The position numbers were made by a program, and so were the translations under genes. DNA of 47,500 nt from Glandiceps talaboti (lineage: Eukaryota > Hemichordata > Enteropneusta > Spengelidae), in contig NC_135554.1 in assembly GCF_964340395.1 (NCBI RefSeq), forward strand, positions 24,738,092 through 24,785,591, read 5' to 3'. Shown here one piece after another: positions 23,992-39,408 of the stretch. The stretch's first letter is position 1. Each line of letters opens with the position of its first letter. The notes under the pieces are model-generated. The model was not told the origin of the DNA, did not search any database, and was given only the letters and a program-made list of their open reading frames with translations.

Positions 23992-24120
23992 GAAATTGCA
24001 CAGATTCCGGTGAGTTCAGTTGTAGTCCAGGTGACATTTGTATTGACCAATCATTAGTATGTGACTGTGAAGAGAATTGTGGAAATGCTGCTGATGAACA
24101 ACTGTGCGCCCCTTGTGAAG
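23992..24120 (+). CDS. Gene 2 LDL-receptor class A exon
   Basis: Acceptor ...catttgaacag at 23991, donor gtaaat at 24121, phase 1-1. LDLa pattern visible: NC, EFSC, DICID, LVC, then ENCGNAADEQLC. The terminal D-E and spacing are kept. There are two extra cysteines: a C-x-C (CDC) at position four, and APC after the domain. Both are also present in the paralogue. Confidence 0.8.
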
Positions 24121-24790
24121 GTAAATAAATTATTCAAATTACTTAAATTATTTGCGTTTATTTTGTTCCCTGTAAGAACTTGTCTTAGGAAACACGTGGT
24201 AAATGGCGATGGTAGCGTAATATAAGTATTTATGTACAAATCATGCATGGCGCATTCACTGATGAAGAGAGTAAGCAGTCGGGAGCATGAACAGCCTTTG
24301 TTCACCTGTTGCATATGCATGTCTGCTTGCTCACACGAGGCTCTATGTTCCAGAGCAAAATTCCCAATTCATTGTTTCTCTGAATTCGTGTGTAATGTAG
24401 GTGAGGTAAAATCATGCAATGGTTCTCCAGGACCCAGAATTTATGAAAGTGTTTATATCTCCTGGAGTGGCGTTCCCCTTAAGGACTGAATCTGATGCTT
24501 CAAGAAACAAAGATGCAGATTGAAGTGTTATGAAATTAAAGGATCTAGGTGACACGCTTCAGGGTAACGTAGATATAGTTGATGGAGGGGGTGTCACATG
24601 CCTGAACACCATCGACAGGTCTGATGATTAATAACATAGCAAACATAATATGCTAAGAGTAATGAAGACGACGAATAGCCGATCCTAAATCCGCCATATA
24701 AAATATTTTATTACCAACACAGAGGATCAATTGCACCATTTTGTAATTAAGAAACCTAATCTCAAGTTTGTTTTGTGTCTATTTTCGCAG

Positions 24791-24876
24791 ACGATGGTAG
24801 TACCGCCATTTCGGCTGGAATTACAACCCACGTTCTTACCGTAATACTGTGTGTTGGCTACTTCTATATGGAATAG
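24791..24876 (+). CDS. Gene 2 last exon: hydrophobic C-terminal tail
   Basis: Acceptor ...ttttcgcag at 24790, stop TAG at 24874-24876. Small residues (DDGSTAISAG) are followed by a hydrophobic run (VLTVILCVGYFY) ending at the stop, the usual shape of a GPI-attachment signal. AATAAA at 25066 is a likely poly(A) signal. Confidence 0.75.
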
Positions 24877-27800
24877 CCAATTCAGACATCTTCGGTGTTA
24901 TGAGTTATAAAGCATTCCAGTGGAAAATTGGCTTGATTGATTTGTTTGCTTGCTTAATTGTTTGCATTAACATTAAAATTCATGATTGATGTTTTATAAT
25001 GTAATTATAAATGACAAAAGTTTGTCTTTAACTTGTACTGATTGTAAATTAAGCAACATTAATTAAATAAATAATTATGTAAGTGAAATGATGTTGATAC
25101 CATTAAGGTTTTTCTCAGATTATCCTAGCATGAATAAGTATATTCCAGAAAGACCTGTATAATCCGTATACTGTAAGAAGGTATTTTATCTGTTGCGATC
25201 AAACGTGAATTTAGGGTTCAGTACCTTGAGAGTCATAAGCTGGGTTTCTACAGCTTGGGGTATTTATTGCTGTGTATATAAATCAACCTGTAGAATTCTA
25301 AGCTTTTTGAAGCATACATGCTATTTATAGAACTTACAATTGGTAAGTAAGCATAATAGTATATAAGCAATTAAACTATATACTATAAACAGTCTGTGCC
25401 CCTTTTGAGATTGAGTTGTTGATAATAGACGTTGATCATTCAAGTTTATTTCGCTCAAACCATCCTTTCATCACCTGAAATGTAATTTGTTTGAACACGT
25501 TTAGCTGGCCTTAATTGTAATATAAAACCTCTGTATGGACTTTGTAGCTTGCACTTGTGAGTGAGATCTAAAGTTGGATATAAATATTGCAACCATCACA
25601 AGAAAATAACATTGGTTAGGTGGCTTTTTTAAAATTACTTTTCCGATTCTCGTGTATACGTCAATGATCTTAATCACTTTCCATAAAAAATCATCTTTTT
25701 AGATGTCCACAAACTGTTTACATTGACTTTTTGGTATTTTCGGTTTTACTGAACTCCACAGCTTGTTTACTTGCTATTGCAATATCATTAGGAGCCATGC
25801 ATGATTATGCAATGCCCTGCCAACTATACCTTCTGCTACACCTGAGATGCATGATGTGTGTTCATTCCACTAAGCTTAGCAGACATTTTAATTTGAAACC
25901 TGTCCAACTCACGTTTGGTGAGTTGATTCATTATTTTCTAGACAAACTTGAAAATCATACATTTTATAGTCAAATCAGGCAACGTACCAGATCTACCATG
26001 TTTGCTTGTTTGTTTGTTTATTTACACGACTGCTAAGCATTGGTTTAAAGTACTCCATGTGGAATCAGACATACAAATTAGAAGTGCGACCAAGTGTATC
26101 TTCTGCCAGTAAACATTCAATCATTTCTCACTTATTTACTCGTTTTCTTCAGGTGGACATATGGCTGAGAAATGGAAATTTAATTACTAAAATAATTTTG
26201 CTGTATTTTACTACTTCAATCACAAGCTGGGTTTATACGTTGCATATGCAAACGGCACTTGCAGTCGTCTACTCACTGCAGCATAATAAACCATCACTTG
26301 TAATTGGCTGAACTCAAACTCGGTATGAAGATATACTTATATACCTTATCCGATGACGTAATTTTTCATACATACAAAAAAGTCGAGTAAATTCTTACCT
26401 TGAAAGCAACTGTTCTAATAATGGCAGACGACAAGAGTAATGTCATAGAAGACATATGCATCGATATAAGCATTGTAAAACAACAGATTAATCAATGGTT
26501 TACTTCACGAGTAAACAGTTTTTGAACTCAGCTTGTGTCATTTCAATTACTGAAACAATTTTACTGTATTTTTTCTACTTCAGTCATTAAAACAAGTGAA
26601 GTAATGTAGACGAACTCTATGTCAGTTACTCAGGATAGTGCAAAAGATTTAAGCAAATTAATGTACAAAAAGGTTTGTTATTGTACGTACAGGAAGTGAT
26701 TTGTAAACAAACTGGGTAAACACATCTGATATGTTTCATCTGATGCAAAAATGTGTCAAAAAAACAACAATGGCGATATGCTGATCCTGTCTACTGTCCA
26801 GCTCTACTCTCCTCATTGACGCAAATCATGTGGTAATACCAGTGAAGTCATCTGACACGGCGGATAGGTTACAAACAAAGTAGGATGATTTTACTGGCCG
26901 TTATCAGCCGAGGCTTCAACTAAAGTACATGTAAATAAATTATTCAAATGGCTAACCTAGTGTTGAGAAGACGCAGCCGAAATCAACCAAGCAAATAGTC
27001 TGAACTATTTGCATATTGTCTGTGTATGTAATCACACATTAATATACACTCCGTAACCATTGCTATAAATCAGTGACACAATACATGTAAATTGTACATG
27101 TGTCTAAAACATACGTCAATGGCCACCAGTTCCACATCCCACTGCCGCCACATCCCACCATTGCCACTATTGTACTATATCAGAACATATCAGTGAAATC
27201 GCTGCTAACAACCACGCATTGAATGAATCGTTAGGTGTGGTGTGAGGAAAGGAGTTGGTCTAACAGGAGTAATAATGTTGACGTCTGTTCCGACAATGTC
27301 AGGAGTGTACCCATCTAGTCTTTGGGAGTTGTGGCCGTCAGCTGATCTAATTTTATCCAATCACAGATACTGACGTGGTGGTAGCAGTGGGAAACACCAA
27401 TACCTAAGCTTTACAGCTATGAAAGTGGTGGCAGCAGTGGGATCAAGTCCTTTCCATTTATTCTTGGACTCGTACCCCTGTCACACCTAATAGCATTTTA
27501 ACGCATGTTTTTGAAATTGTGGATGGGGAGAGTCATGTATTGGGAGACACAAAATTGAGGGAGGGTCATATTTTATGTAACAGACTTGATTTCCCCTGGC
27601 TCTCCCCTTTAATTACTAAAGGCTCCTTTATTTCTTTCCTAATATAAATTAGAAGTATATTATTTTATACTAAGTAAAGTCGTCCTCACCACAAATATTA
27701 CACTTATCGTATTTAATTATGGTTGTCTAAGTCAACACAAAGGATGGTGAACTAATAGAAACCAGGCAATCAGAGCCTCGTCGCAATAAGTGTATATTTC

Positions 27801-28153
27801 TAGTACATGACTTTACACATAAATATCCATTTGCTATTATCTGTTATTAAAAACATATGAATAGAGAAATAAACAGAAAGACGGACAGATTGAATATTGA
27901 CAAAGAGATGTCAAAGCTGTATAGCAACCAATGTATGCACAAATATACGTACGAACATAAATATGTCCCTTCTTGTTCAATGATTGGTGTCCTTGACCGC
28001 GTAATGATGTGTATTCATTCGGTTCACGACCTATACACTCAATGTAAATATGCGGCCAGTCAAATGTGTATATCAATAAACACCTTTGTAGAATTAATGG
28101 GAATTGATAACACCGTCTTTTCTAAGAAATTGGTCATCGCTAGTTTACCTGTA
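24877..28153. other. Intergenic region between gene 2 and gene 3
   Basis: Contains AATAAA at 25066. It also contains a segment (25430-26720) homologous to gene 2 intron 1 (16210-16730); shared phrases include CATTCAAYCATTTCTCACTT, TTGTTTGAACAC and GAAGTAATGTAG. No exon was recognised, including in frames 25731-26036 and 26006-26311, which lie within the duplicated segment. Confidence 0.55.
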
Positions 28154-29451
28154 AGGGAGCGATCAGTTTGTACGGCCGGGGGTGGGCCGGTGACTTCTTG
28201 GTCATGTTGTACTTTAAAATAGTGACCCCCCCCCCTGCGAGTCATTCATAAAACAATCCACCCTTCCCCCCCCCCCCACAAATAAAAAAACACACTAACC
28301 CCCCACCCCCCGACATCTGTTGACCAGCAATATTCTTCTTGTTCTTGCAAAAGACACTGCAGATTCTCAAAGCACAATACAGAACACTGCATAGTTAATT
28401 TTACTTCTTACATTTACAGTAATTTTAAGTGTAAGTGGTAATTGCTATCCCAAATCCATTGCTTCACATGTATAAAGCTCTTTAGACAGGAACCCTATGA
28501 GAAGTATGATTGTCTGTTCATGGACATGCAAAATATCCATGGTTTAGTAATCCAAAGTTCTAAAGATATCTCTTAGATTGAGTGAACTATTACCATTATA
28601 GATTAGTTCAGCTAATTATAACGGTACAATATTAGAAATGGAGTTAATATAATTGTAAACCTAGGGGTTTCAGTAAGTTTCAAAGTAGGGAGAGAACTGG
28701 AAAAAGTATGGGGAGTAGTGCACGCTACGCTATAAAAGCACGGGGGTTGGGAGGGGGACGGTAAGAGCTTTTTGAAAAATGCTTACCTTTTGGAGGCCAT
28801 TTAGAGCACCATTCAGAAGTAAAACACAACTTAGTTATATCATAAAAGTATCACTAATTTTAGGGTTTCAAAAGTTCACAAATAATTTAGAGATACAAAT
28901 TCATAAATTATTTGAAAGTGTGTCTCTATTTGCTATGTTTGTGTACAATTTAACATGTTCAGGTCAATAGTGGCACGGATTTTAGAGTCAGTCCGTCCAG
29001 AAAATTTCAAGGTATTTCATTTCTTATGTGTTACGTGTACAGCTACACATGCAAGTTTTTATACCACATGATGACACAATGCAACTAATGGCCTGCAATA
29101 TTGAGAAGTTATTTCTAACAAAACTGTCGCTTAAAAGGTGCAATGTTATGACTCCGTGTCATATGCTTGGGATGTATCAAAAGATAAAGAGTTTATGTTA
29201 AATTATATTTGAACGTATATTCATAGCCATTGTTTATGGTTTATTGTATGCACCGTGGCATACATTTATTGTATGGAAATTTAAGTACAGCAGGGTGGTT
29301 CGTGATTTCGTTCAGTTGTTGAAAATAAGGTGACCCCACCCCTTTATTCAGTTTGTAAAAATGATGACCCCCCCCCCTCTTTGAGTCCCAAATGGAGGTG
29401 CCCTCCCTGATTTACCGCCCCCCCCCCGGCCGTAAAAACTGATTGCACCCT
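28154..29451. mobile_element. 1.3-kb candidate element with terminal inverted repeats
   Basis: Left end AGGGAGCGATCAGTTTGTAC continues GGCCGGGGGTGGG. The right end, reverse-complemented, reads AGGGTGCAATCAGTTTTTAC and continues GGCCGGGGGGGGGG. A G/C-rich subterminal zone follows on both sides, with runs of 9-14 C. No transposase frame is seen inside. A TATAAAAG occurs at 28731. The element ends 70 bases before the start codon of gene 3. Confidence 0.6.
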
Positions 29452-29521
29452 ATTGCTATTCATCGGTACAGAGAATAGCTTGTCATAGTTGACTGGCTGC
29501 TACAGTGTGAAGCGTTGAAGT

Positions 29522-29594
29522 ATGAATCCTAAGGAGTTCCCGATTGCCTGCTTGATTGTAGTTGCATTAACGGTGCACAGTGTTTCTTCTATAA
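29522..29594 (+). CDS. Gene 3 exon 1: signal peptide
   Basis: ATG at 29522, donor gtaagt at 29595, 73 nt, leaves in phase 1. MNPKEF then the hydrophobic core PIACLIVVALTVHSVSS. The start is the only ATG that gives a signal peptide in this frame. Confidence 0.8.
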
Positions 29595-29713
29595 GTAAGT
29601 ATAAGTATATTTTACTGCATGAGAGCTATACTGTTATATATATCACTTAACCGTCGGGTAGTGTGTATGTTTACCATGTTAATCTGGTTTGCTAATATAG
29701 TCATTCTGTTTCT

Positions 29714-29792
<79 letters not shown>

Positions 29793-31090
29793 AGGGGAGA
29801 GACAGACAGACAGAGACAGGCAGAGACAGACAGACAGACTGGGAGAGCGAGCGACAGAGCGACTATCATCAAACAATATTCTTGTTGAGGCGTTTTGTTG
29901 ATTTTACGATTTCACTCGACTACAACTCATTTATAACCAACAGTTGAGTGTAATATCTTTATCAATGCATAATCAATGAGAATTGGACGAAATATTGCTA
30001 CAGTTTCTGTAGGTCAAATGTGTAAGCAAAAATAGCACTGTGCTGTGTATGATAAAACACAAAGTGAAACAAAATTCTATCAACTGTAGTGTTCACTTCG
30101 TCAATTGGAATTCATGAATCTGTTGACTAAAAAATTAAGTCTTTTGTACGAGTCGACATGTTATGCAATCGTAAAAAAATAGTATACCACAATTTAGTCA
30201 CTTGGTGAATATGCGGAAATATGAGCACAAGTATCAAAAAAAACTCGAAATGAATGTTTTTGGAAGATCACACGTGTTACTTACATGTAGTCCGTCAAAA
30301 TGTAGAGTCGGTGAACACAAATACAAAATGAAACTTGACAAACGTAAAAATAATAATGATAATATTCTACATCATGTGCGTACATCAGAGGAGAATGGAA
30401 TATTAAAACATTAAAATAACCCATTTCTGTAAATGTATGTTAACTTTTCTCTTTAGTTTACATGGACGAACACTGTGGAAAGACAATCGTCAATGTAGGA
30501 GATAGATTACAATCTCAACGGGCTATGTACTACCTCAATAATTTGGACTGTACACTTGTTTTGACGGCACCCTCGAACTATGACACCATCGTGCTGGAAG
30601 TAGGTCTAAAAAATTAATTTAACAAAATCTAGCCCTGTACTGCACTGTGCTTGTGTTCATTATAAAGTGTCTAGCTATAACTATAGACGGTAGACTGACT
30701 ATACTCGGAATAGACCATTGACGGGAAGACTATCACCAATATACTATTTGTAGATTCGTAACAATACAGTCTGCTATGTATCACATTCATCATTCCTGAT
30801 ACATATGGCAATTAGGCGATGTCATCGCAGAGACGGTTTACTGGTATGTAGGTTGTACTCCGTTTTAGTTGAATGATGTTGATGCTATCTGCGGTCAACA
30901 GGTCGGTTTACAATGCAAACACTTAAAACTGTATTCATGATGAGACGCCATGTCATGTCCGGTGACACAATTCAAATCGAAAGAAGTGTCCTGCATATTT
31001 CTAACACTTATGTGTTTAACTTCATCACACCATAAGTGCAATTTTAGTGCGAGTTCATAGTGTCACAACTGTAGAATTTAAGAATTTATC

Positions 31091-31132
<42 letters not shown>

Positions 31133-33439
31133 TACATATACTGTATCTGGTATAAAGAACTGGTTTGAAGAAGTCTGATACTAGTAGTTATTACAATTTA
31201 CAGGTATACCTATATGTCGTGTCACGACAAGCCTTTACGGTGAAAATTGAAATTCAGCGATTTCCTTGACAATTCTTGTAATTCGTCATTATCCTGATTT
31301 CCGAGTATTGTATCCAAGTATCCAAGTATTCATGGATTGATATCGTTGTGACCCTAACTGAGTGGCGTTATCAGAAGCTTATAAGAGATTTGTTACATAG
31401 ACAAACCAGAGTTGTACCGTGACAACGAACATACAACTAGAGACAATCATTGGGTCGGTCATTTTAGAATCGAAAGAAGTCTTAACTTCTACTTTAAGTG
31501 TGCGGAAGACAATTATACTACAATTACATGATATTTGATCGTGATTCTACTGTTATTTACGCTGAAATAGAGGACTGACGTTTACTTAGGATAGTCTTCC
31601 CACTGCTTTCACTTTGTGATACTTTATCAACTAGTGACAAGAGCGGCTCGGTCACACGTATTTTACTTGCATTGGTTTGAGAAAGAAAATTATGTATGGT
31701 GGGGGAATATCTCATTATTCGATTTCATATTCATTCATGATTAACAATTACGTTCTTATGCATATTTAATATTTTTTATACAGTTTGAATGGGTTGATAT
31801 TGAAGAAGGACCTAGTATGTGTTACGATTATCTACAAATATACGATGGAACAAAAATTGAGTACGAGATGTTGGTCGTCACTGCGTGTGGCCTCGACATA
31901 TCACGATATGAGCTGAACTCACCAGGACAGTCATACACATTAAGACTCGTCACTAACTATGCAAATGTTCACAGAGGATTCTCTCTCATGTTTACGTCAT
32001 ACAATGAAGGTAATTCACCTGGTTTATGTCTTTATCAAGTGTTAAATTGAGTTGCTTGGTTTTGTTAGACAAATTATTTGATTATTAGCTTCTCTTTTTT
32101 GGTTACAGACTTTAAGGTTTTTGATATTTTAAAAAGTTGTATCGTCACATGATGTTTGTTATTATATACAAACGTTACACATGTGTGGCAAGATTTTAAG
32201 CAAAATCGATCTTAAATTTGAATCTGTTCTCTCTTAAACTTTATATATTTCACATCATGTCAATAGTAGTTAAGTGAAAATGGTCAACGCTCGTTTCACG
32301 AACGCGGTTAAAATGATTTTCATGTGAATTGATTTTTTTAATATTCTCTTTATAATAATTCCAATTTACCAAGACACAGTCTATCACTGAACAAACCATC
32401 ATCATGTCACCATGATACACATCTAAATATTATGATTGAAATATCTACACAAGACTTCAACAATTAGTGCTTTATCTTTCAGCTGTGGACGGTACTTGCA
32501 TGAACACCGATAATTTCTATTGCAATAACCTACGTTGCATAGATACGTCGTTGCTATGCAATTGTCAAGACAACTGTGGTAACAGCAACGATGAAAAGAA
32601 TTGTAATATAACTTGTGGTAAGTAAAGAACAATAGATTATTAGTTAACATCGTCAAAGGTACGAAAAGATTATCCACCAGGATTATAATATTTGCATTGG
32701 ATCCAATCAAGAATTAGAGAGAAACTGATACAATTGCTTAAGTATTTAGATTAGCTTAGATTAGATTGGATTAGACTAGATTACAGTACAATACAATGTA
32801 AAATTTTACAATGCAACGCAGTGCAATACAATACATTGCAATACTATCTACAATACAATGCAAAATTATACAATGATACTGTACAGTACAATATAATATA
32901 TTGCATTACAACAAATAAAATTATACGCAATATAATACAATACAATACAATACAATACGACACAATACAATACAATACAGAACAATACAATGCAATACAA
33001 TACAACACGAAAGATACAATGCAATACAATACAGAACAAAACATTACAATAAGAAAGGTACAATACAATACGAAAGATAAATGTAATACAATACAATACA
33101 ATACAATACAATACAATACAATACAATACAATACAATACAATACAATAGAAGATAAGACTGTGATAAAATATACAAAACATAAAAAGGTAGGAGTGATAC
33201 GTCTAGATGATCTGCAATGGTTTAATTTACATCTGTCAAATAAACGTGTATAATGCAATGATTGTATAGAGGGCATTTCGTTTATTTTAAATTCTATATA
33301 ATACTTAGTTTGATATATTTGACATTTCTTTCATATTACAGAAACTACAAGTGGTTCTACAGCAATGTCGGACGGAATGACTCTTTTTTTTATTACAACA
33401 ACACTGGTCATCGCTTACGTCAATAATGGACAAGCTTAA
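29522..33439 (+). CDS. CUB-LDLa surface protein with hydrophobic C-terminus (complete, 5 exons)
   Basis: Exons 29522-29594, 30457-30599, 31784-32009, 32483-32617, 33342-33439 total 675 nt: 224 residues plus TAA. Domain order: signal peptide (1-24), CUB (about 28-147, four cysteines, with CYDYLQIYDGT as the CUB hallmark), an LDL-receptor class A module (about 152-195) with two extra cysteines, and a C-terminal hydrophobic stretch (MTLFFITTTLVIAYV) ending in NNGQA. The tail suggests GPI attachment or a single membrane helix. The polar last residues make GPI less certain than in the gene 2 product. All splice sites are GT-AG with consistent phases 1, 0, 1, 1. The gene is a tandem paralogue of the damaged gene at 15988-24876. 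AATAAA at 33545 lies 106 bases after the stop. No orthologue recognised by name; function unknown, probably extracellular recognition. Confidence 0.85.
29718..29840. repeat. (GA)n then (GACA)n tract
   Basis: About 33 GA units followed by a G run and GACAGA repeats, in gene 3 intron 1. Confidence 0.95.
30457..30599 (+). CDS. Gene 3 exon 2: first half of CUB
   Basis: Acceptor tctctttag at 30456, donor gtaggt at 30600, 143 nt, phase 1 to 0. YMDEHCGKTIVNVGDRLQSQ then LDCTLVLTAP: the first CUB disulfide pair. Confidence 0.88.
31093..31128. repeat. (TA)n microsatellite
   Basis: Pure TA run in gene 3 intron 2. Confidence 0.95.
31784..32009 (+). CDS. Gene 3 exon 3: second half of CUB
   Basis: Acceptor tatacag at 31783, donor gtaatt at 32010, 226 nt, phase 0 to 1. 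FEWVDIEEGPSMCYDYLQIY then VVTACG and GFSLMFTSYNEG. It holds the second CUB cysteine pair and the acidic residues usual for Ca-binding CUB domains. Confidence 0.9.
32483..32617 (+). CDS. Gene 3 exon 4: LDL-receptor class A module
   Basis: Acceptor ctttcag at 32482, donor gtaagt at 32618, phase 1-1. TC, NFYC, RCID, LLC, then DNCGNSNDEKNC. The C-x-C (CNC) and the trailing Cys of NITC are additional to the six canonical cysteines. Some Ca ligands are replaced by Asn. Confidence 0.82.
32745..33148. repeat. (AATAC)n pentanucleotide satellite
   Basis: About 400 bases of AATAC repeats, introduced by a short ATTAG run, in the intron before the last exon of gene 3. Long frames such as YNTIQYNTIQ and its complement CIVLYCIVLY are artefacts of the repeat. 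Confidence 0.95.
33342..33439 (+). CDS. Gene 3 exon 5: hydrophobic tail and stop
   Basis: Acceptor tattacag at 33341, stop TAA at 33437-33439. Ser/Thr/Gly linker, then a 15-residue hydrophobic stretch and a short polar end. Confidence 0.8.
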
Positions 33440-34750
33440 GTCGTCTCTGAATTGTATGTTTAGCTTTTTTAAACACAAAATTCAGGAAATATGAAGGTTT
33501 TCCGAGTTGAACAAAAATGGATAAGATATTGCTGAGATCAAAACAATAAACGATCTGACTCTACATTGATTCCATAGTAAAAGAAAAAAAAGTGTAATTG
33601 TAAACTTGTAGTTGTAAATCCGGTAAAATCTAATTTTCAAAATTTAAAATTTTACATATCACAAGGTATAGTTATTGTTATAAAATTTGTCTTGGAATAT
33701 TCTATCGCTATACAATGAAGCGACAGATTTTCCTCGCCATTGTAAATAACAATAAATTCAATATTTATAAATTCATACATCATTTTTGCTACTAGTAGTA
33801 CATCGTTTTGCAGTTATGTTACCCAGGTCTCAAGACAGAGTATATAGTATAGTATTTCCGCTGGCGCAACGTCGTAAAATAATGGTGGAGACTTCTCCGT
33901 TACAATTGTCGTAATATTGCCGCAAAGAGACATGCTTGTTGTTTTACGACAATGCCAGGCGTTCATCAAAGTCTTCTTGATTTGTGCAACAACAATATTC
34001 CAAAATTGATGTCTCGAATTGTTCAAGAATTGACGAAAGACGAAATGTGATACATTTACTACTGGGGAAACCCAGCTTTCAGCTTATTTGATATTTAAAA
34101 AAAACTACAAATATTGTTTGATTTGGTAGATAACACACGTACACGTTGGCGATAGCGGTACCTTTGTTTTGTGGATATAACCACCTCAAAGTCTCCAAAA
34201 ATATGCAAGTTTATGGTAGTCATGAGAACTGCCACCCTACCATGAGTAAATTAAACCAATGTCCATTCAATAACATAGCATGTTGCAACAATAGTTTTAC
34301 TTTGTGTCTATCTTAGTTAACAGAAAACTTTCCACTATATAAGTACAATAATCACCGACTCTGCTAAATTATCTGCACTTTACCTTCATTCTGAGCAAGA
34401 AGCTGAAAGTGTAAGTTCGTTCAGAAAAAGTGTTCTCAAAGTTCCTTGTACGATACGCCCTCATCGGTTGCTCCACGGGCGGATAATATTAAATATCTGT
34501 GATGTGACTGGAAATGGTAATACGGAAGTGGGTATTTATTTTAGAATTTAATTCATAAAACTTTACTGTGTGATACCACTGGAAAAAAACAGTGGCAATA
34601 CAGAAGAAGTTCGTGTTTTAGCTCAATGATTGCAAAAAAGTCTACTTTATGTGTAAAAATGTTATTGTAATAAAGAATGATTTGTAAATATTTGTAAATG
34701 TACTTGTAAAATAATTATTCATATGAACATGTACAATATAATTAGCATAG
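33440..34750. other. Convergent intergenic region between gene 3 and the HHIP-like gene
   Basis: The 3' ends of both genes face each other. Possible poly(A) signals: AATAAA at 33545 (+) and at 34540-34535 on the minus strand. Nothing else recognised. Confidence 0.55.

Positions 34751-39408
<4,658 letters not shown>

Larger units (their letters stand above)
15988..24876 (+). pseudogene. CUB/LDLa surface protein gene, apparently lacking the second CUB exon
   Basis: Four exons were found: 15988-16060 (signal peptide), 22021-22163 (first half of CUB), 23992-24120 (LDLa), 24791-24876 (hydrophobic tail, stop TAG). The intact paralogue at 29522-33439 has the same exons in the same phases, plus a 226-nt exon for the second half of CUB. 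Here no such exon is visible between 22164 and 23991. Direct splicing would join phase 0 to phase 1 and break the frame: the four exons total 431 nt, not divisible by 3, whereas adding 226 restores 657 nt (219 codons). The intron instead contains a palindrome with arms of about 240 bp. The exons themselves are clean, with no stop codons and good splice sites, so the loss could be recent, or the missing exon could have been displaced by an assembly error. The product would be a small secreted or GPI-linked protein. Confidence 0.65.

Noticed and set aside
32821-33276. Frames of 110-136 residues such as YNTIQYNTIQ and CIVLYCIVLY
   Set aside because: Translations of the (AATAC)n satellite in a gene 3 intron.
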